The position numbers and the translations under genes were made by a program. The notes beneath the pieces were generated by a model. That model saw only the letters and a program-made list of their open reading frames with translations. It had not been told where the DNA came from and ran no database searches. From Pomphorhynchus laevis (taxonomy: Eukaryota > Acanthocephala > Palaeacanthocephala > Echinorhynchida > Pomphorhynchidae), in the NCBI GenBank assembly GCA_012934845.2, contig WNNJ02003333.1, forward strand, positions 47,159 through 111,158: DNA of 64,000 bases, in the 5' to 3' direction. Positions 23,204-34,614 of the stretch are shown in pieces (the first letter of the stretch is position 1; every line of letters starts with the position of its first letter).

Positions 23204-24483
23204 TTAAGGCATTTTAATTAGATTAAGACGTTTGATTGACGGGGAAATCATATCGTCGCAGGCTGGAGGCACTACGGAATAAAGAGACATAACTCCAACA
23301 GAAGTCGTCCTGTCTGATAGATCAGTAGAGTCGTTAGATATGTTGATCACAGGTTCGTCGTTAGAGAAAAATCGCATTTCTGGATCATCACATGGTCCCA
23401 ATTCCTTCTCCAGAAGAGGTCGCCTAATATCGTCCAAGCTCTTAAGTATTGCTTTCACGTTACCTCGCATGAGGGATATTGAAGCTCGCTGAAACAACTG
23501 TGATACCGCCCTGGAGTATGAAAACCGTTCTGCTGTGACATGGACCGGGATATATTCCGAATCAGTTTTTCCCCAGTGCTGTTCCACCCTCCGTAGGTTT
23601 CGATCACTGCTGCCGCGAAGCTATAACCGCTGTCTTCCATCTTGCGTCTATATTTCCTATCTTTAACGGATACCGCATATTTGTTAGCTGCATATGCGGG
23701 GATGCGTGCTGCCATTTTGACGACTGAATTTTGTTGTGGATTCGTCACCGCAAAATCTACAGCTTGTGGGGGATCGCCATAAAAGAGAATGTCCGCTGGC
23801 CTTTCGCATAAGTCTCTGATAAGATGAGGTACTTCGCGGGCTACTCTCATACCAGCAGAGGTAGCAGCTTGGAATATGGTGTCCCGAATACCGTCATGCC
23901 GAATGCCAGGAAATCCACCGAATTGACAAGTTAAAGCGTGGTAACCGTACTTATCTGCAGGTCTTAGGCAACGTCTACATCGGTAATCATCACAGTGAAA
24001 TGGCAAGCCTAACCAAAGGCGTAGTAAAGCAAATAATTCATTTGGGGCCAAGCACATACCAGTTATCTTGTTGGGTACTGCCTGCAACCACGAACATGCG
24101 TGTGGGCACGATATTGCCAAAAGTATCGACGCATTAAAGGAGTCTGATTCCATTATAAGGCTTTTTCTGGTTCGGTCATTAATGAATTTCGAAAGATTAG
24201 CTTGTCTACTGCGCAGCTTATCCGCATTGTCGTCTGGAGGTACTTGAATAGATGCCATGGCGTTCACGTAACCAGGAAATGAGTTAGGATCAAGCGACAA
24301 ACGATCTGCGACCATATGAACCCCGACAACGAAATCCGGTCTAGAGTGCTGCTTACAACTGCGTAAACCCACTCCCCCCAATTTCAGAGGTAAGCAGGCT
24401 TGTTGCCATGACTTGAAGTTAGTTTGGACTGCTGTAATTGCGATAAACGCATCCCTGATCGAACTATCGACCAACCGAAAAAA
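23204..24483 (-). pseudogene. RLE LINE zinc knuckle, restriction-like endonuclease and C-terminus
   Basis: In the segment 23455-24474 (340 codons) the linker block LPLKLGGVGLRSC is near residue 29. The zinc knuckle is CRRC at 166-169 with H179 and C183, followed by RHDGIRD. The endonuclease core is RPADILF (225-231), Asp240 in AVDFAVTNP and a downstream Lys/Tyr block (AANKYAVSVKDRKYRR), the usual layout of R2/NeSL-type RLE. The true C-terminus switches frame near 23550 to SRAVSQLFQRASISLMRGN, a block conserved at the end of this class. There is one in-frame TAG upstream and one frameshift here. Confidence 0.85.
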
Positions 24484-25960
24484 CTATCCGGCAAAAACCG
24501 GATCAACTGTGCGCAAGATATGATTGACGCGGCTAGAGGACGCACATGAGCGCAATAAGGTAAAGGCAATTTGCGGGTCTGGCAACAATTCCAGCCTTTC
24601 TAGATCGCGCTGAAGTGGTGGAAGAATATTTTTAATTAGAAAGTGGGAGCAAAACTCTTCCGACCCCACTGGAACCCCGCGAAGAGAGAAACCGCCAGTT
24701 GAATTTATGTTTGACACGCATAAACATATTTCCTTGATTGTAGTTGTCGACTCCGCGAACCCAATGACTTCAGTCTTCTTCCAGATAACTGCCCTTCCAA
24801 TGTCAGAAAAAGCCGTTGAAATGAAGAGGAGAAATTCAGATACAGCAGCTGTAGTACCCGCCACGATTCCATCATCCAAGTACCATTGATTGAAGAATAT
24901 ACCATCGACACCACTAATAGAAACTATTATGGATTGTATTGCGAGGCAAAATAGAAAAGGTCCGAGGGGATCGCCCTGTTGAACACCGCACGCCGATTGA
25001 AGAGGTTCCAATTGACCGAACCGTAGACAGGAATTCTGGCCGTAACACAAACGAACCCAATTTGAGATTTCAGAGTAATATTTGTCTTCAACATTAATGA
25101 TAGACACGCGATCAATGTTGTTGAATGCGTTTTTCAGATCTAGTTTTACCCAAACCCAGTCTTTATCTTCCCGATGAAGATTTTCTAACCGTCTAACCCG
25201 TTGCAAGATCTGCCCCATACCGTTTGGGGAAGCAACTCCAAGCTGGTGAGGAATAAAAGTATCTGCAAAACGCTGCCGGAGCTTAATGCATACACATTTC
25301 GAACATAAGCGCCACAAAGTTTCTCCTACGGCGATGGGACGAATCCATCCATCTGGCTTTTCTAGTGCTAAAAGATTAGCACTCGCTATGAACTGTTCGA
25401 CATTAACAGGCACCAGTCTAGCGACCATGTGGTTAACTAGAAGGGTGAGCTTATTTAGTAGGACACCGTGATCAAGTGACATCATATCACGAAGATGTTC
25501 TGCGCTCAATCCCAGGCATCCAGGCGACGTTGCGGGGGAAAATGAAAGAATAGCAGCCTCAACGGTATCCGAATCCACTGACAAAGGCAAACAAATAGGT
25601 GGAGAATGTACTTGCTGTTGAACACTGCAGTTTGGATGCAACGGCATTAATGCCTCTCGCGTAACATTAGATGTTTCACAAATCCCATCTGAGGTGAGTC
25701 GTCGCATGGCTTTCCTGTAGTTTCCGCCCCTTACAAGTTCGATAACCTCTGTGCAGAGGCGATTGACGGATGAAGAGTTTCGAGAATATAAGGATTTACT
25801 CTGATTTAGCAGATCACTCAAACACTCATTTACCTTTCCATCAGCAAACCATTCCAGTCGTTGGCCAATTCTAGATCCGATGTGAGCTCGACCCTTAATC
25901 TGTCCTGTTGATGAGCACAGGTATAATTTGGGGAAGCATAGCAGAAGCGCCCAATCGTAA
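24484..25960 (-). pseudogene. RLE LINE reverse transcriptase domain
   Basis: One open frame of 445 codons (25821-24484), extendable upstream to about 25960 without a stop. Motifs: ATSPGCLGLSAEHLRDMM, DGWIRPIAVGETLWRLCSK, WVKLDLKNAFNNIDR (motif A, Asp), CGVQQGDPLGPFLFCLAIQS (motif B), QWYLDDGIVAG (catalytic LDD) and a GFSLRGVPVGSEEF block after the palm. The frame ends in an in-frame TAG at 24484-24486; the same frame then continues into the endonuclease part, so one nonsense change separates them. Further upstream (25970-26060) the frame contains three more stops. Confidence 0.88.
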
Positions 25961-26130
25961 ACAGTCCGTGATCAGAGGGCTCTGTCGATCAAACCAGACA
26001 GCAACTCAGAGGCTTAGCGTCTTAAGTTCTAAGGTATTCGCTTGATTGTGGTAGTCGGCATTTGCCAAACTTTACGCAGAAGAACGGTTGGATCCATGAC
26101 GTCATTGTAGCCACTGTGAATATTGGTCGA

Positions 26131-27020
26131 ATACACAGAGTTGTTCTCAACTGTCGTTAGACTGGGTAGAGTAGTTATCTAATTAAGCCTTGAACACTTT
26201 ACACGCCTGTATTCCTATTTCTGCTTCCTTCCCGTCTTGAAAGCGTTTTATCCTCATATTCATAATATCAGCAGACAACTATTTAGATTTTGTTCATCTC
26301 CACAATTCAAAAAAACGTTAAAATTGTGTAAAATTTAATGGACTGTAAACGATCGTTTAGTCGTCACGGTCACTATAAATTTTTATTAAAAATCCTTTAT
26401 TTGATTTAACTACAATTGGCCTAGTCGAGATTTGATGTATGAAAATTATTCGTATTTGCTTTTAACAGAATTTAATACTTAATAAAAGTCGGTAACAGCT
26501 ATGAATTGACTGTGATGTTGCATATTCTACTGTATCTCTAACAGACATTCATAGTAGTTTGACACATCCATGTGTTTTTGATACCTTGGTTGTATGCACT
26601 ATTTAATCTGATCATTACAGGCAGTATACTAGAACAATTTATGCACATAAATTGCAGGGCAATCGTAAATTTGTGTATAGAATTTCAACAATATTACAGT
26701 AAACGAAGGCAGTTTCCCTTTCACTTTATGCCCTTTTGTTATATGGTTAGTCTATACATTTTAATTTATAACTTATATATGCTAGTTATAAGGTTACATG
26801 TCATTTGTTTCTTGGAGTTATGAAACTTTTTCAAACTTCTCAGATTCCCTTATTGCGAGTGATGTAATCACACATTTTGCTAAAGGAAATTATACGCCCG
26901 ATAATGTTCGAGATCGTTTGTTAAATTCATGCCCGCAGACTTATAATGAGGATAAATCGCTAATAAAGACTTCTAGAATTATTTTCGTTTGTTTGTTTTG
27001 AATAGTGTTTTCGACACATT
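26131..27020. other. No gene recognised
   Basis: About 900 bp of AT-rich sequence. Short ORFs at 26572-26823 and 26798-27001 have no recognisable similarity. Confidence 0.3.
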
Positions 27021-27026
27021 TTGTGG

Positions 27027-27117
27027 AACTATAGTTTGTAAAACTATAGTCTGTAAAACTATAGTTTTGAACCTCTATAGTTTTACAAACTATAGTTTTG
27101 AACCTCTATAGTTTTGC
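27027..27117. repeat. CTATAG palindrome array with 15-16 bp spacing
   Basis: The palindromic hexamer CTATAG, inside AACTATAGTTT, occurs six times at about 27029, 27044, 27059, 27075, 27090 and 27105, a constant step of 15-16 bp. Spacers include GTAAAA and TGAACCT. Confidence 0.75.
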
Positions 27118-27419
27118 AAAAAGAGATTTTAAAACTATATTCAAAATCAAATCACTACTGATGTTTTCGTGTATGAGATTTCAAGTTTTTCGGTCATTTT
27201 GATCTTCCGAATTGATGTTATGAAATGATGATTCAAGTTATTCGGTCATGATAGTCCTTTAAATTTACTGGAATTTATTTATTCAGGCACAACCACTTAC
27301 AGTACATAGATTTGCTATGCACCTATGTGAATGTAGGTCAACGACTGCCCCTACTAACGATATTACCATTGAATTTTAAAAAATAGCTACTGTTTGTAAG
27401 TATTTGATTATTAAGAAAT

Positions 27420-27980
27420 AATTTCAATACAACTTTTTAATTAACACGATCAGGAAAGTATAAACCTGCATGCCTTTTTTACATTATTCGTCTGGAAGCT
27501 TAACGCGAAATGCGACTACCGCAGAAACCTAGCGCCAATGGGGCGTTTCGACCTAAGTCTACTCATCACCATAGAGTGGTATCATCAGTGTGACCCTGTA
27601 GCTACACAACTTCGACAGTACTTAAGCAGATTGACAATGTAATATAAGCAGTTGCTTCACAGGACAGCATGTGTGCTATCGTTCCTTCCTTCTTCAGCTT
27701 AGTAAGATTGCTGAACAAGCAACACGCTGGTATAAGCTGAAGCACAATGCACGAGCAAAGCTCTAGTGCAGATGATAAGATTTGTCACTCCACATATAGT
27801 GATTATATGAATTGAAAAATACTGGTGACGTTATATAAATAAAAAAGAATTTCAATACAACTTTTTTAATTAACACGAACAGGAATGTATAAATCTGCAT
27901 GCTTTTTTACAACTTTCGTCGGGAAGCTTAATCCAAAATGCACCTTCCACAGACGCCTAGCCCCAATGGGCTAGGCGTCT
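27420..27980. repeat. Pair of 123-bp direct repeats, the second ending in a perfect hairpin
   Basis: 27420-27542 and 27848-27970 are direct copies (starting AATTTCAATACAACTTTTT, ending CAATGGG) separated by about 305 bp. The second ends in AGACGCCTAGCCC-CAAT-GGGCTAGGCGTCT, a perfect 13-bp hairpin (27951-27980); the first has only an eroded counterpart. No ORF is seen inside. Confidence 0.65.
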
Positions 27981-28195
27981 TAAATCAATAATATTTGATT
28001 ATTGTTCGTTTCGTTAGATTTGTCCTGGGATAAGGTTTTTATTTCAGTATAGATATACTAATCCTATATTTCTATACTTATTATTTCCAGGCGGAAAAAG
28101 TATGTCAAGCGAACTCAGCAATGTCGAAATGTCTTAATGACATGATATTCGATAAATTTTAATTTTGGAGTAAGGTACACTAAATAATAAAATTT

Positions 28196-28440
28196 AATCA
28201 GAGGAAATACGTCATTAACGCATATTTGACCCCGCTGTTATGTTGGGTCGGGGAATAGGTTTTGAAACCTGATAGCATTGCAGTTCCATCTGATGGCCTC
28301 TAATTCTTATTCTTATACATGGTCTGGTTTTTATTAATGAATTCATAAAAATTGACTTTTATTTTAAATTTCAATTTTAAATTTAATTTATTTTATTTGT
28401 GAATTTTTAATTTGGACTCCAAATTATAATTTTCTAAATA
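28196..28440 (+). mobile_element. Penelope-like 3'-end copy, plus orientation
   Basis: It starts at the closing stem (ATCAGAGGAAATACGTCATT), with the core to about 28302, then the family tail (AAAATTGACTTTTATTTTAA). It is 5'-truncated at the start of the core. Confidence 0.8.
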
Positions 28441-29640
28441 TAGAAATCGTCGAAAAAGGTAGTTGCCTAGGGAGGGATCTTTAGCCGACTCCAGAAAGGA
28501 TGCCGCATTCCCTCGTTGCAGACTGCGCTGATTCGTTGCATGATCCAGCTGAATGCGGGTTTATCTTCGGTTGTCCTCCCTAACCTCGAACCAAACTGCC
28601 TAAAAACGCAAAAGCGATAAAACCGACCGCGCCTAGTGTTTCGATGGCGATGGGTACGAGCAAATACTGTCGATCCTCAAATCAGCTGTATTTGGTTAGT
28701 TTGAGCTGCTCCTCGTGGGCTACAGCAGCGCGAGCAGAAGACACTGAATGTGCGACATGATTGCGGCCAGGATGTTCGGACAAGTGAATTCTCAAACGAG
28801 CATACTGCCAGCTTCCCATAGCATAAGAGTTGCACCATCGGATCGTTTGCCACCGTCTCGCTCTAAACCTACCGGTTCGAGTCTGGACGGCGATCCCAAA
28901 GCAGCAAGAGCCATTCTCAAAATCTCGTTGACCGCATCATGTCGATTGTGACGAGATGTTATCCTGTTGCGGTGTAAGGCATGAGCACTGTGCCGCGGGA
29001 CCGACACTCCGCAAATACATTGATGCAGTTGAAAGCACTGAACACCGAGCCTCAACGCCACGGCGATAGAAATAGATAGGTCATCAAGTCGTGTTCCGAC
29101 GAATGTAATCGGTAGTGCTTTAAGAAACGCCCTGGACCACTTTGACGTTACTGCGATGAATCGGGCTCGAGATTCAGTTGTCCATGCTTCGTCGACAAGT
29201 CTTCGTTGGCACGCTTTGTAGTGTTCGGCTATTCACCGGTTTGGGATATTTGATGCGATGGAATTTATGATGATATTTGATCCGCGTTCCATTGATTTGT
29301 GGTATTTCCCAGTCGGATTATGAAGGGTGAAGGGTTAACGGCAGACTGTTTAGTAGCACTATCTTGTTCAGTTCCGTTGTGTCGTTGATAGATGAACCGT
29401 ACGCAGAAATGGCGATCTCCAATGCCTGGCAAACACCGAGGCATCCAAGACGGATCGGTAGCTTGCCTCCAGGCTTCGTTGGGTAGTGTCACATTGAGTA
29501 TTTCGCTCAATATTCATCGAACTTCAGTGTCGGAAAAGTTGAAGCATTTTACTTAGTGCGCTGTCGATGCTTGCTTGCCCGCCAAGCGGCGCACCCAGAA
29601 GCAGTTTATCTTTAGGTGTGATAGTCGTGCACCCTATTAG
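28441..29640 (-). mobile_element. RLE-type LINE relic, family B, C-terminal half
   Basis: Minus-strand 28792-29061 reads FQLHQCICGVSV (zinc-binding), RHNRHDAVNEILRMAL, then EPVGLERDGGKRSDGATLML, matching the 'EP.GL.RDDGKRPDGATL.PW..G..LVWD.T' block of an RLE LINE class widespread in invertebrates. Further on, SVSSARAAVAHEEQLKLTKY, then VPIAIETLGAVG and QRGNAAS-like residues near 28500 complete the C-terminus. Upstream (29265-29510) residues fit the linker. It has several stops and shifts. Confidence 0.75.
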
Positions 29641-29754
29641 CTTGCTGGTGATACTTGATTCAGATTCCTGCTTTCGGTGATCACCTCACACTATTAGAAG
29701 TTTAATTGTAATCCAATTTCGGCTCCGTTAGCCTGAATTTTGTGGATATCGGCC

Positions 29755-29875
29755 AGAATGTTTAATTGATATAAATATAAATTGTATAAAATCTTCTATA
29801 ATATTTATTATTTATCTTTATTTTTAATTTAGATACAATATAAAATAGGTAGACTCAGTTATCTGATCTGATTAT
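29755..29875 (+). mobile_element. Penelope-like tail fragment
   Basis: It ends in the family terminus in reverse form (GTAGACTCAGTTATCTGATC) preceded by the ATATAAATTGTATAAAATCTT tail. The structured core is absent. Confidence 0.6.
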
Positions 29876-31504
29876 ATTCGTAAAATATAAATCTATTTAA
29901 AATTATAAATTCCTTACTTTTTATAATGAATGACATCTTTTTTACGTTTGAATTACATTTAACGTCATATATCAGTGTAAATGACTAATTGATTAGTCAA
30001 TTTATGACCGATTGCTAATCTTATGAAATAATTTTTTAATTTTGCTGTAGTTTAGAGTTCTTTTCCAAAATGTTATCTGAATTTGTAAACTGAAACTATC
30101 ACATACTCGAAAGAATTTTCAATCACGTAATTTCTAATCTGGCAATTAATCTTCTCTTATACAAACAAAAAGTGATTTATAATAGAATGTTTTGATACCA
30201 TATTTTTATTAAATAAGAACATAAAATGTTTCAATATACGTACAATACACTTATTTAATAATTAATTAGTCAGTCAAACTTTATTAAATTAGTCAGGCTT
30301 TAACAAGTTACACATGAATTTTCGCATTTTGTCAATTTAAAAACAAATAGATTTAGACCCGATGGCTTTTGAATTAAAACTGTCCATTCTCTCAAACCAA
30401 ATATAATTTGTGCTTACACATGCATAATCATATATTCCGGCTGATATGGTTTTAATGATGTAAAACTGATACTATCTACTACAGCTTGCTTCAGTGTGGA
30501 TCAGCTACACTAGATGAGGTCGTTGAAAGTAATTGCGAAAATAAGATAAGCATTAATGTTTGTTTGCAGCTATATATATTAAGACAAAAAATGCATTTTG
30601 TATCTGCTTGCTTAAATAAACTGATTCATCGTATCAATAATATCACAGAAGCTATAAGTTAATTTGCTTGGAAAGCAGCCATCTTGCCCATTTGGTAAGA
30701 GAGATACTTCATTAAATCATCAATTAAATGTTCACCAATAATATATTTAGGCGTAATTTTTACCAGTTGACTCGAAAGCTTTAATATTTTGTAAAAATCG
30801 TCCAGTAAGAATTAAAGATTCGCCCCGATTCAAGTGGTCATGTTTAAGACAATTATTATTTACAGCGAAGTTTAATTTAGTGCGTTTGCTCCATGGCACT
30901 AAACATTTTGGTTCAGGTATAAAAATTTATAAAAGGTTTTCAAATAATTTTACAAAATGCGACAGAATATATATTTTTGCAATAAATGCTAAAGGAACCA
31001 ACAAATAGCAATTTTGTAAATATCATGCACTGTGGCTAATTGGTCGAAAGTTCAGCTCATTCTTAGTTACTAGGATACATCTACGTTAGTCGTTTACAAA
31101 TTTACTATGTATAGGCGTCAACATATAAGGATTGGTATTTGTGTGGCACGAAATCTCCTGAAATTTTAAGATATTTATATTAATATATAGAGTACGCGAG
31201 ATAGGTGAAGGCTCTTTTGTCCGATTAAAATATAAATCAAAAAAGTAAAAAAGCTATGCGATTAACTTCTAGCGAAGCTATATAATAAAATTAAAACCAT
31301 ATATCGATCCGTATCCAACTTAATAATTTTTGTTTGAAAATCGCGCCGCTGGGCAGAATAGCCACTTCTGCCAGAAGACTATACTACAGCTCCACCATCT
31401 TGTGAGATAGTCTATATTCTTATCCGAGTCCTACATAAGTCTCCTTATAAATAACTCTTGGTCTCTAAATTTTCTATTCCAAAATTTCACTAACTTGCCA
31501 TAAA
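29876..31504. other. No gene recognised over about 1.6 kb
   Basis: AT-rich single-copy-looking sequence. I found no coding similarity and no clear repeat. Confidence 0.3.
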
Positions 31505-32190
31505 ATGAGATTAACAACGACTGCACGTATGGTTAGCAAGATAATAACAGCTAGCTTTATAGACAAAGAATACATTTTACAACTATGAGCCCATCTACAT
31601 ACCTTTCCACTTTTGGACAAAATAATCTAGACCCTTTCAAAGTAGGGAGTCTAGAACAAAGATGTTGCCTGGTAGACAACAACGACTGCACGTATGGTTA
31701 GCAAGCCAATGACAGCTAGCTTTATAGACAAAGGTTACATTTTCAACTATGAAGCCCATCTACATACCTTTCCACTATTGGACAACATAATCTAGACCCT
31801 TTCAAAGTAGTGAATATAGAACAAAGATGTTGCCTTTGGTAGTTAGAAACAAGGTCTGAACTGCGTACTCAATATGAGGTCGAATTATTGAATTGGATTA
31901 TGTTTTGAATATTAAATAAAAAAACTTGCGAAAATGAATTATTTATACAATAAAGCATTTTGAAAGCTTTCGACTTGAGAGCGGCAATATTTACATGTGA
32001 TATGAAGGACTGATAGATTACAAATCCAAGATTTCGCAGTTGACCCATTTGGCTCCAGACATTTACTTGCATTCGGTGTTTGGTGTGACCCCATTTCTTA
32101 CAAAACGCATGAAAACATATTTCTACGTATTCAAATGGGTTTGCCGATTTAGACAATTTACTTATAACATTTAAATACATTTAATATAAT
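31505..32190 (-). mobile_element. CR1-like LINE relic with an internal 165-bp tandem duplication
   Basis: Minus-strand 31869-32180 reads GQLRNLGFVIYQSFISHVNI then KAFKMLYCINNSF, the '..LGV.I......H......KA...LY.I...F' block after the RT of CR1/jockey LINEs, similar to the relic at 17.7-17.9 kb. Further 3', 31516-31680 and 31681-31844 are tandem copies of about 165 bp (both with ACTGCACGTATGGTTAGCAA and CATCTACATACCTTTCCACT). It is old and truncated. Confidence 0.65.
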
Positions 32191-32280
32191 GGATTTATTA
32201 TAATGGATTTATTATTATTTATTATAATACATTTAATATAATGGATTTAATATAATGGATTTATTATATTGTAATGATTA
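32185..32280. repeat. ATGGATTTATTATA simple repeat
   Basis: Five imperfect repeats of TATAATGGATTTA-type units adjoin the CR1-like relic; they may be its AT-rich tail or an expanded microsatellite. Confidence 0.6.
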
Positions 32281-32369
32281 TAATTTTTACAATTGAAAAT
32301 GTTACCCGCAAATGGGTTCTTTAATTTATTCCATTTAAGCAAAGCATTACAATTGAAACTATAAATTTA

Positions 32370-34560
32370 TCAGCATTTGCTGCCCCGTGTTGTGCAAACG
32401 AGCAGGATGGCCTCTGGTTGATCTTGCGGCACTAATACACAGTGATTCGATTTGACCATTGCGACACTCAATTTTGTTGGAATTTGGCCAATTATTTCGT
32501 TATAATTCTGCAATCCCCGACTTGCACTAAACAAATCTACTATTTTTGTAGTCAAATCAGCAGCCGGACAAATTCCACACTTGCGAAAATGATAAAGGAA
32601 GTAAAGGAGGATATTTCGCATTGGGTTACTCGTTCCTCATATTTGACCCGTTTTCGACTTTCATGGTAGTGAAACGTTGTAATTCTAATGTTTGATACGT
32701 AAGACCGGGCCAGATGGTTAAAAGTGCAAAAGTCCAACATGGACCGCTCTGTCCTACTCTCAAACAGTAATTGACATTCGACGTCAAGCCTTGCTTCACG
32801 ATCAACTGTTGTAGTTGAAACCTCGAATACCACAATTTCAGCAACTGGCTGGAGTTTTGGCTCAATCTCCACTGCGGGACATACAATCGATAATTCTTTG
32901 ACCATCAGATCTCTTATAATATTATGCATGATAGAAGGTAAATCCCTTGACAGGCAAGATAGCGCATGTGTCAGTTTAAACTCTTCACCACATTGACAAT
33001 TATGTTGTGCATTTGGTGGATTCCATGGGAAACGAGCTGACAGGGCATCTCGAAATTCAGCTGGATTTAGGCTCATGTTGTAAACTCGTAGTGGTTTACA
33101 TGACAGCCATTATGATGTACTTTTAACTTTCGCAATCGGTAGGCACATTGTCGGAATCGATATTGCTTAGCACCTGCCGTGTTATAATTGTATTGGTGTG
33201 TGCTTTTTCGGTTCTGATGATATTATCGATATCTATTTGTTGAGCTCTGAATACCTCCCTAAAAGGTCACCCAGTAATGGATGGCATTGTATTTTTGAAC
33301 GTTCCCATTCGAGCTTAGGGTATATGGAGGGATCATTAATGCCAAATCCTCCTTCGTTTAAAGGCAACAGGCAAGCCGCTAATCTTATTTCACTTATTTC
33401 TATTCCTGTTAAGGCTGGTAAGAAAAACTGCTTGATATAATGTGCGATTTCGTCGTAGACTCCTGTCAATGCAAGACACGTTCGTCGAATAAAGTTTCAT
33501 TTGAACTGTAGAGATTATGTAAAGGCGGTATAAGCAATCTGTGGATTATCTTTGCGATATCGGTAAGTCTGCTTACTAAAAGCATTCACTCGTTTACTTT
33601 GGATTTCGCGAATTCGTCGACGAAAGTTGTATCCTCAATTGCCAACCCAAGTATTCCCATTCCTGAATTCAGAATATTAATCTCCGTATTCTGGAGTAAC
33701 TAGCCCGTCTCCACCTGATTACTGGTTTGAGTAAGGATTTAACACTTGCCTTTATTAATGAAATAATCGTATTGGGGACCTATCTGGCATATGTGTTCCC
33801 ATTTGTCCTGTAATTCTGCAGGCTTGCCAACGCATAGTCCATCATCGGTATACCATCTATTATAACTCATGAGCATAAGTGTTCGAGTAGTTTTATAAGC
33901 GGAAGTGTGGTTGCAGCAAATGCCAACATTGCCAGCTGGTCGCATTGCGTAAAGTCTTCACGATTTAGTAAAACTTCGTCTTCTATCGATAATGTCAAAT
34001 TTGATCCGTAGAAGTTCCTAAATATGAGCCTTATAGCTAGAACTGTATATCTAATATTCTCGAGAGTAAGCTGCCGGTTTACACAGTTGAAGGCGTTACT
34101 GGCATCTAGGTTGAGATAAAACATCTAAACAATCTAAACATCTAGCTCAAGATGTTTAGATTGGATAAGTGTGGATGACAAACAAACTGCGAGGTTCGCC
34201 AGACTATTAACGAACATCACGGATTCTCGACCAAATGAATCTAGCATTGATCGAAACTGTGCATTAACTCCCCAGAGGCCGGTCGCACCTTGCGAACTAT
34301 TTGCGAGTCTGATTTTCTCTGCTGCATTTATGTCTTCAAATTGAACCGGGTGATGAACTAACATGCCAGTTATTGGGCTGTGCAATATGGCCGAATCACA
34401 TGGATGCAGCTGCAGTTACGGTGGAGTCAGCTCTGCTAGTTTTTCCCTTACCGAGAGATCATCTAATTTATCATCAAGGGAAAGGTTTTTGAAGATCCAG
34501 AAGGATTGCTTAGAATCCTCTACTCTGAGCTTGTCCTACCTGCTGAATAATACTAAACAA
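32370..34560 (-). mobile_element. RLE-type LINE relic, family C
   Basis: Minus-strand blocks in order: GATGLWGVNAQFRSMLDSFG (34134-34385), MFYLNLDASNAFNCVNR (RT motif A, 33867-34124) with EDFTQCDQLAMLAFA in the place of the usual QGDPLAM, NRWYTDDGLCVGK (catalytic TDD, 33739-33945), FFLPALTGIEISEIR and LPLNEGGFGINDPS (33233-33469). The C-terminus has CQCGEEFKLTHALSC, then ARLDVECQLLFESRTERSML and DFCTFN (32552-33076), the zinc knuckle and endonuclease. It is recognisably the class with an 'ARLD......FDVRVFNP' endonuclease common in cnidarians and molluscs. It has many breaks. Confidence 0.8.
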
Positions 34561-34614
34561 GTCTTTAATAATGATTATAATAATTATACATTTTATATAA
34601 TAATGGATTTATTT

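Larger units (their letters stand above)
23204..26130 (-). mobile_element. RLE-type LINE (NeSL/R2-like), the best preserved of its class here
   Basis: About 2.9 kb on the minus strand, mostly one reading frame, GC-rich relative to flanks. From 5' to 3': an eroded N-terminal part (DPTVLLRKVWQMP near 26090, DWALLLCFPKLYL near 25940), the RT (24484-25821), a linker, a CCHC zinc knuckle and a PD-(D/E)XK-like restriction endonuclease (23455-24474), and a C-terminal tail in a shifted frame (23204-23587). No N-terminal zinc fingers and no target duplication could be identified. Only a few breaks affect the RT-endonuclease part, so it is younger than the other RLE relics. Confidence 0.88.

Noticed and set aside
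7234-25821. Several TAA/TAG codons stand where LINE proteins need glutamine (VH*GSA at about 8095, F*HGLQ at about 17227), suggesting a ciliate-like code in which TAA/TAG read as Gln.
   Set aside because: TGA and frameshifts also occur in the same relics, CAA/CAG to TAA/TAG are simple C-to-T changes, and the intact dehydrogenase ORF has no internal TAA or TAG and ends in TAA at the expected C-terminus. The standard code suffices.
23204-26130. Canonical R2 element in 28S rDNA.
   Set aside because: The endonuclease type fits the broad class, but no rDNA-like sequence flanks it.
27420-27980. Small LTR-type (TRIM) element suggested by the 123-bp direct repeats.
   Set aside because: No TG...CA ends, primer-binding site or polypurine tract can be pointed out, and no target duplication was found.
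28199-28302. Hammerhead ribozyme in the Penelope-like core: CUGAUGA and GAAA are both conserved, and Penelope elements are known to carry hammerheads.
   Set aside because: In the required order no stem II can be formed next to the CUGAUGA and GAAA boxes, and stem I does not pair. Both boxes are better explained as parts of the closing stem and the hairpin.
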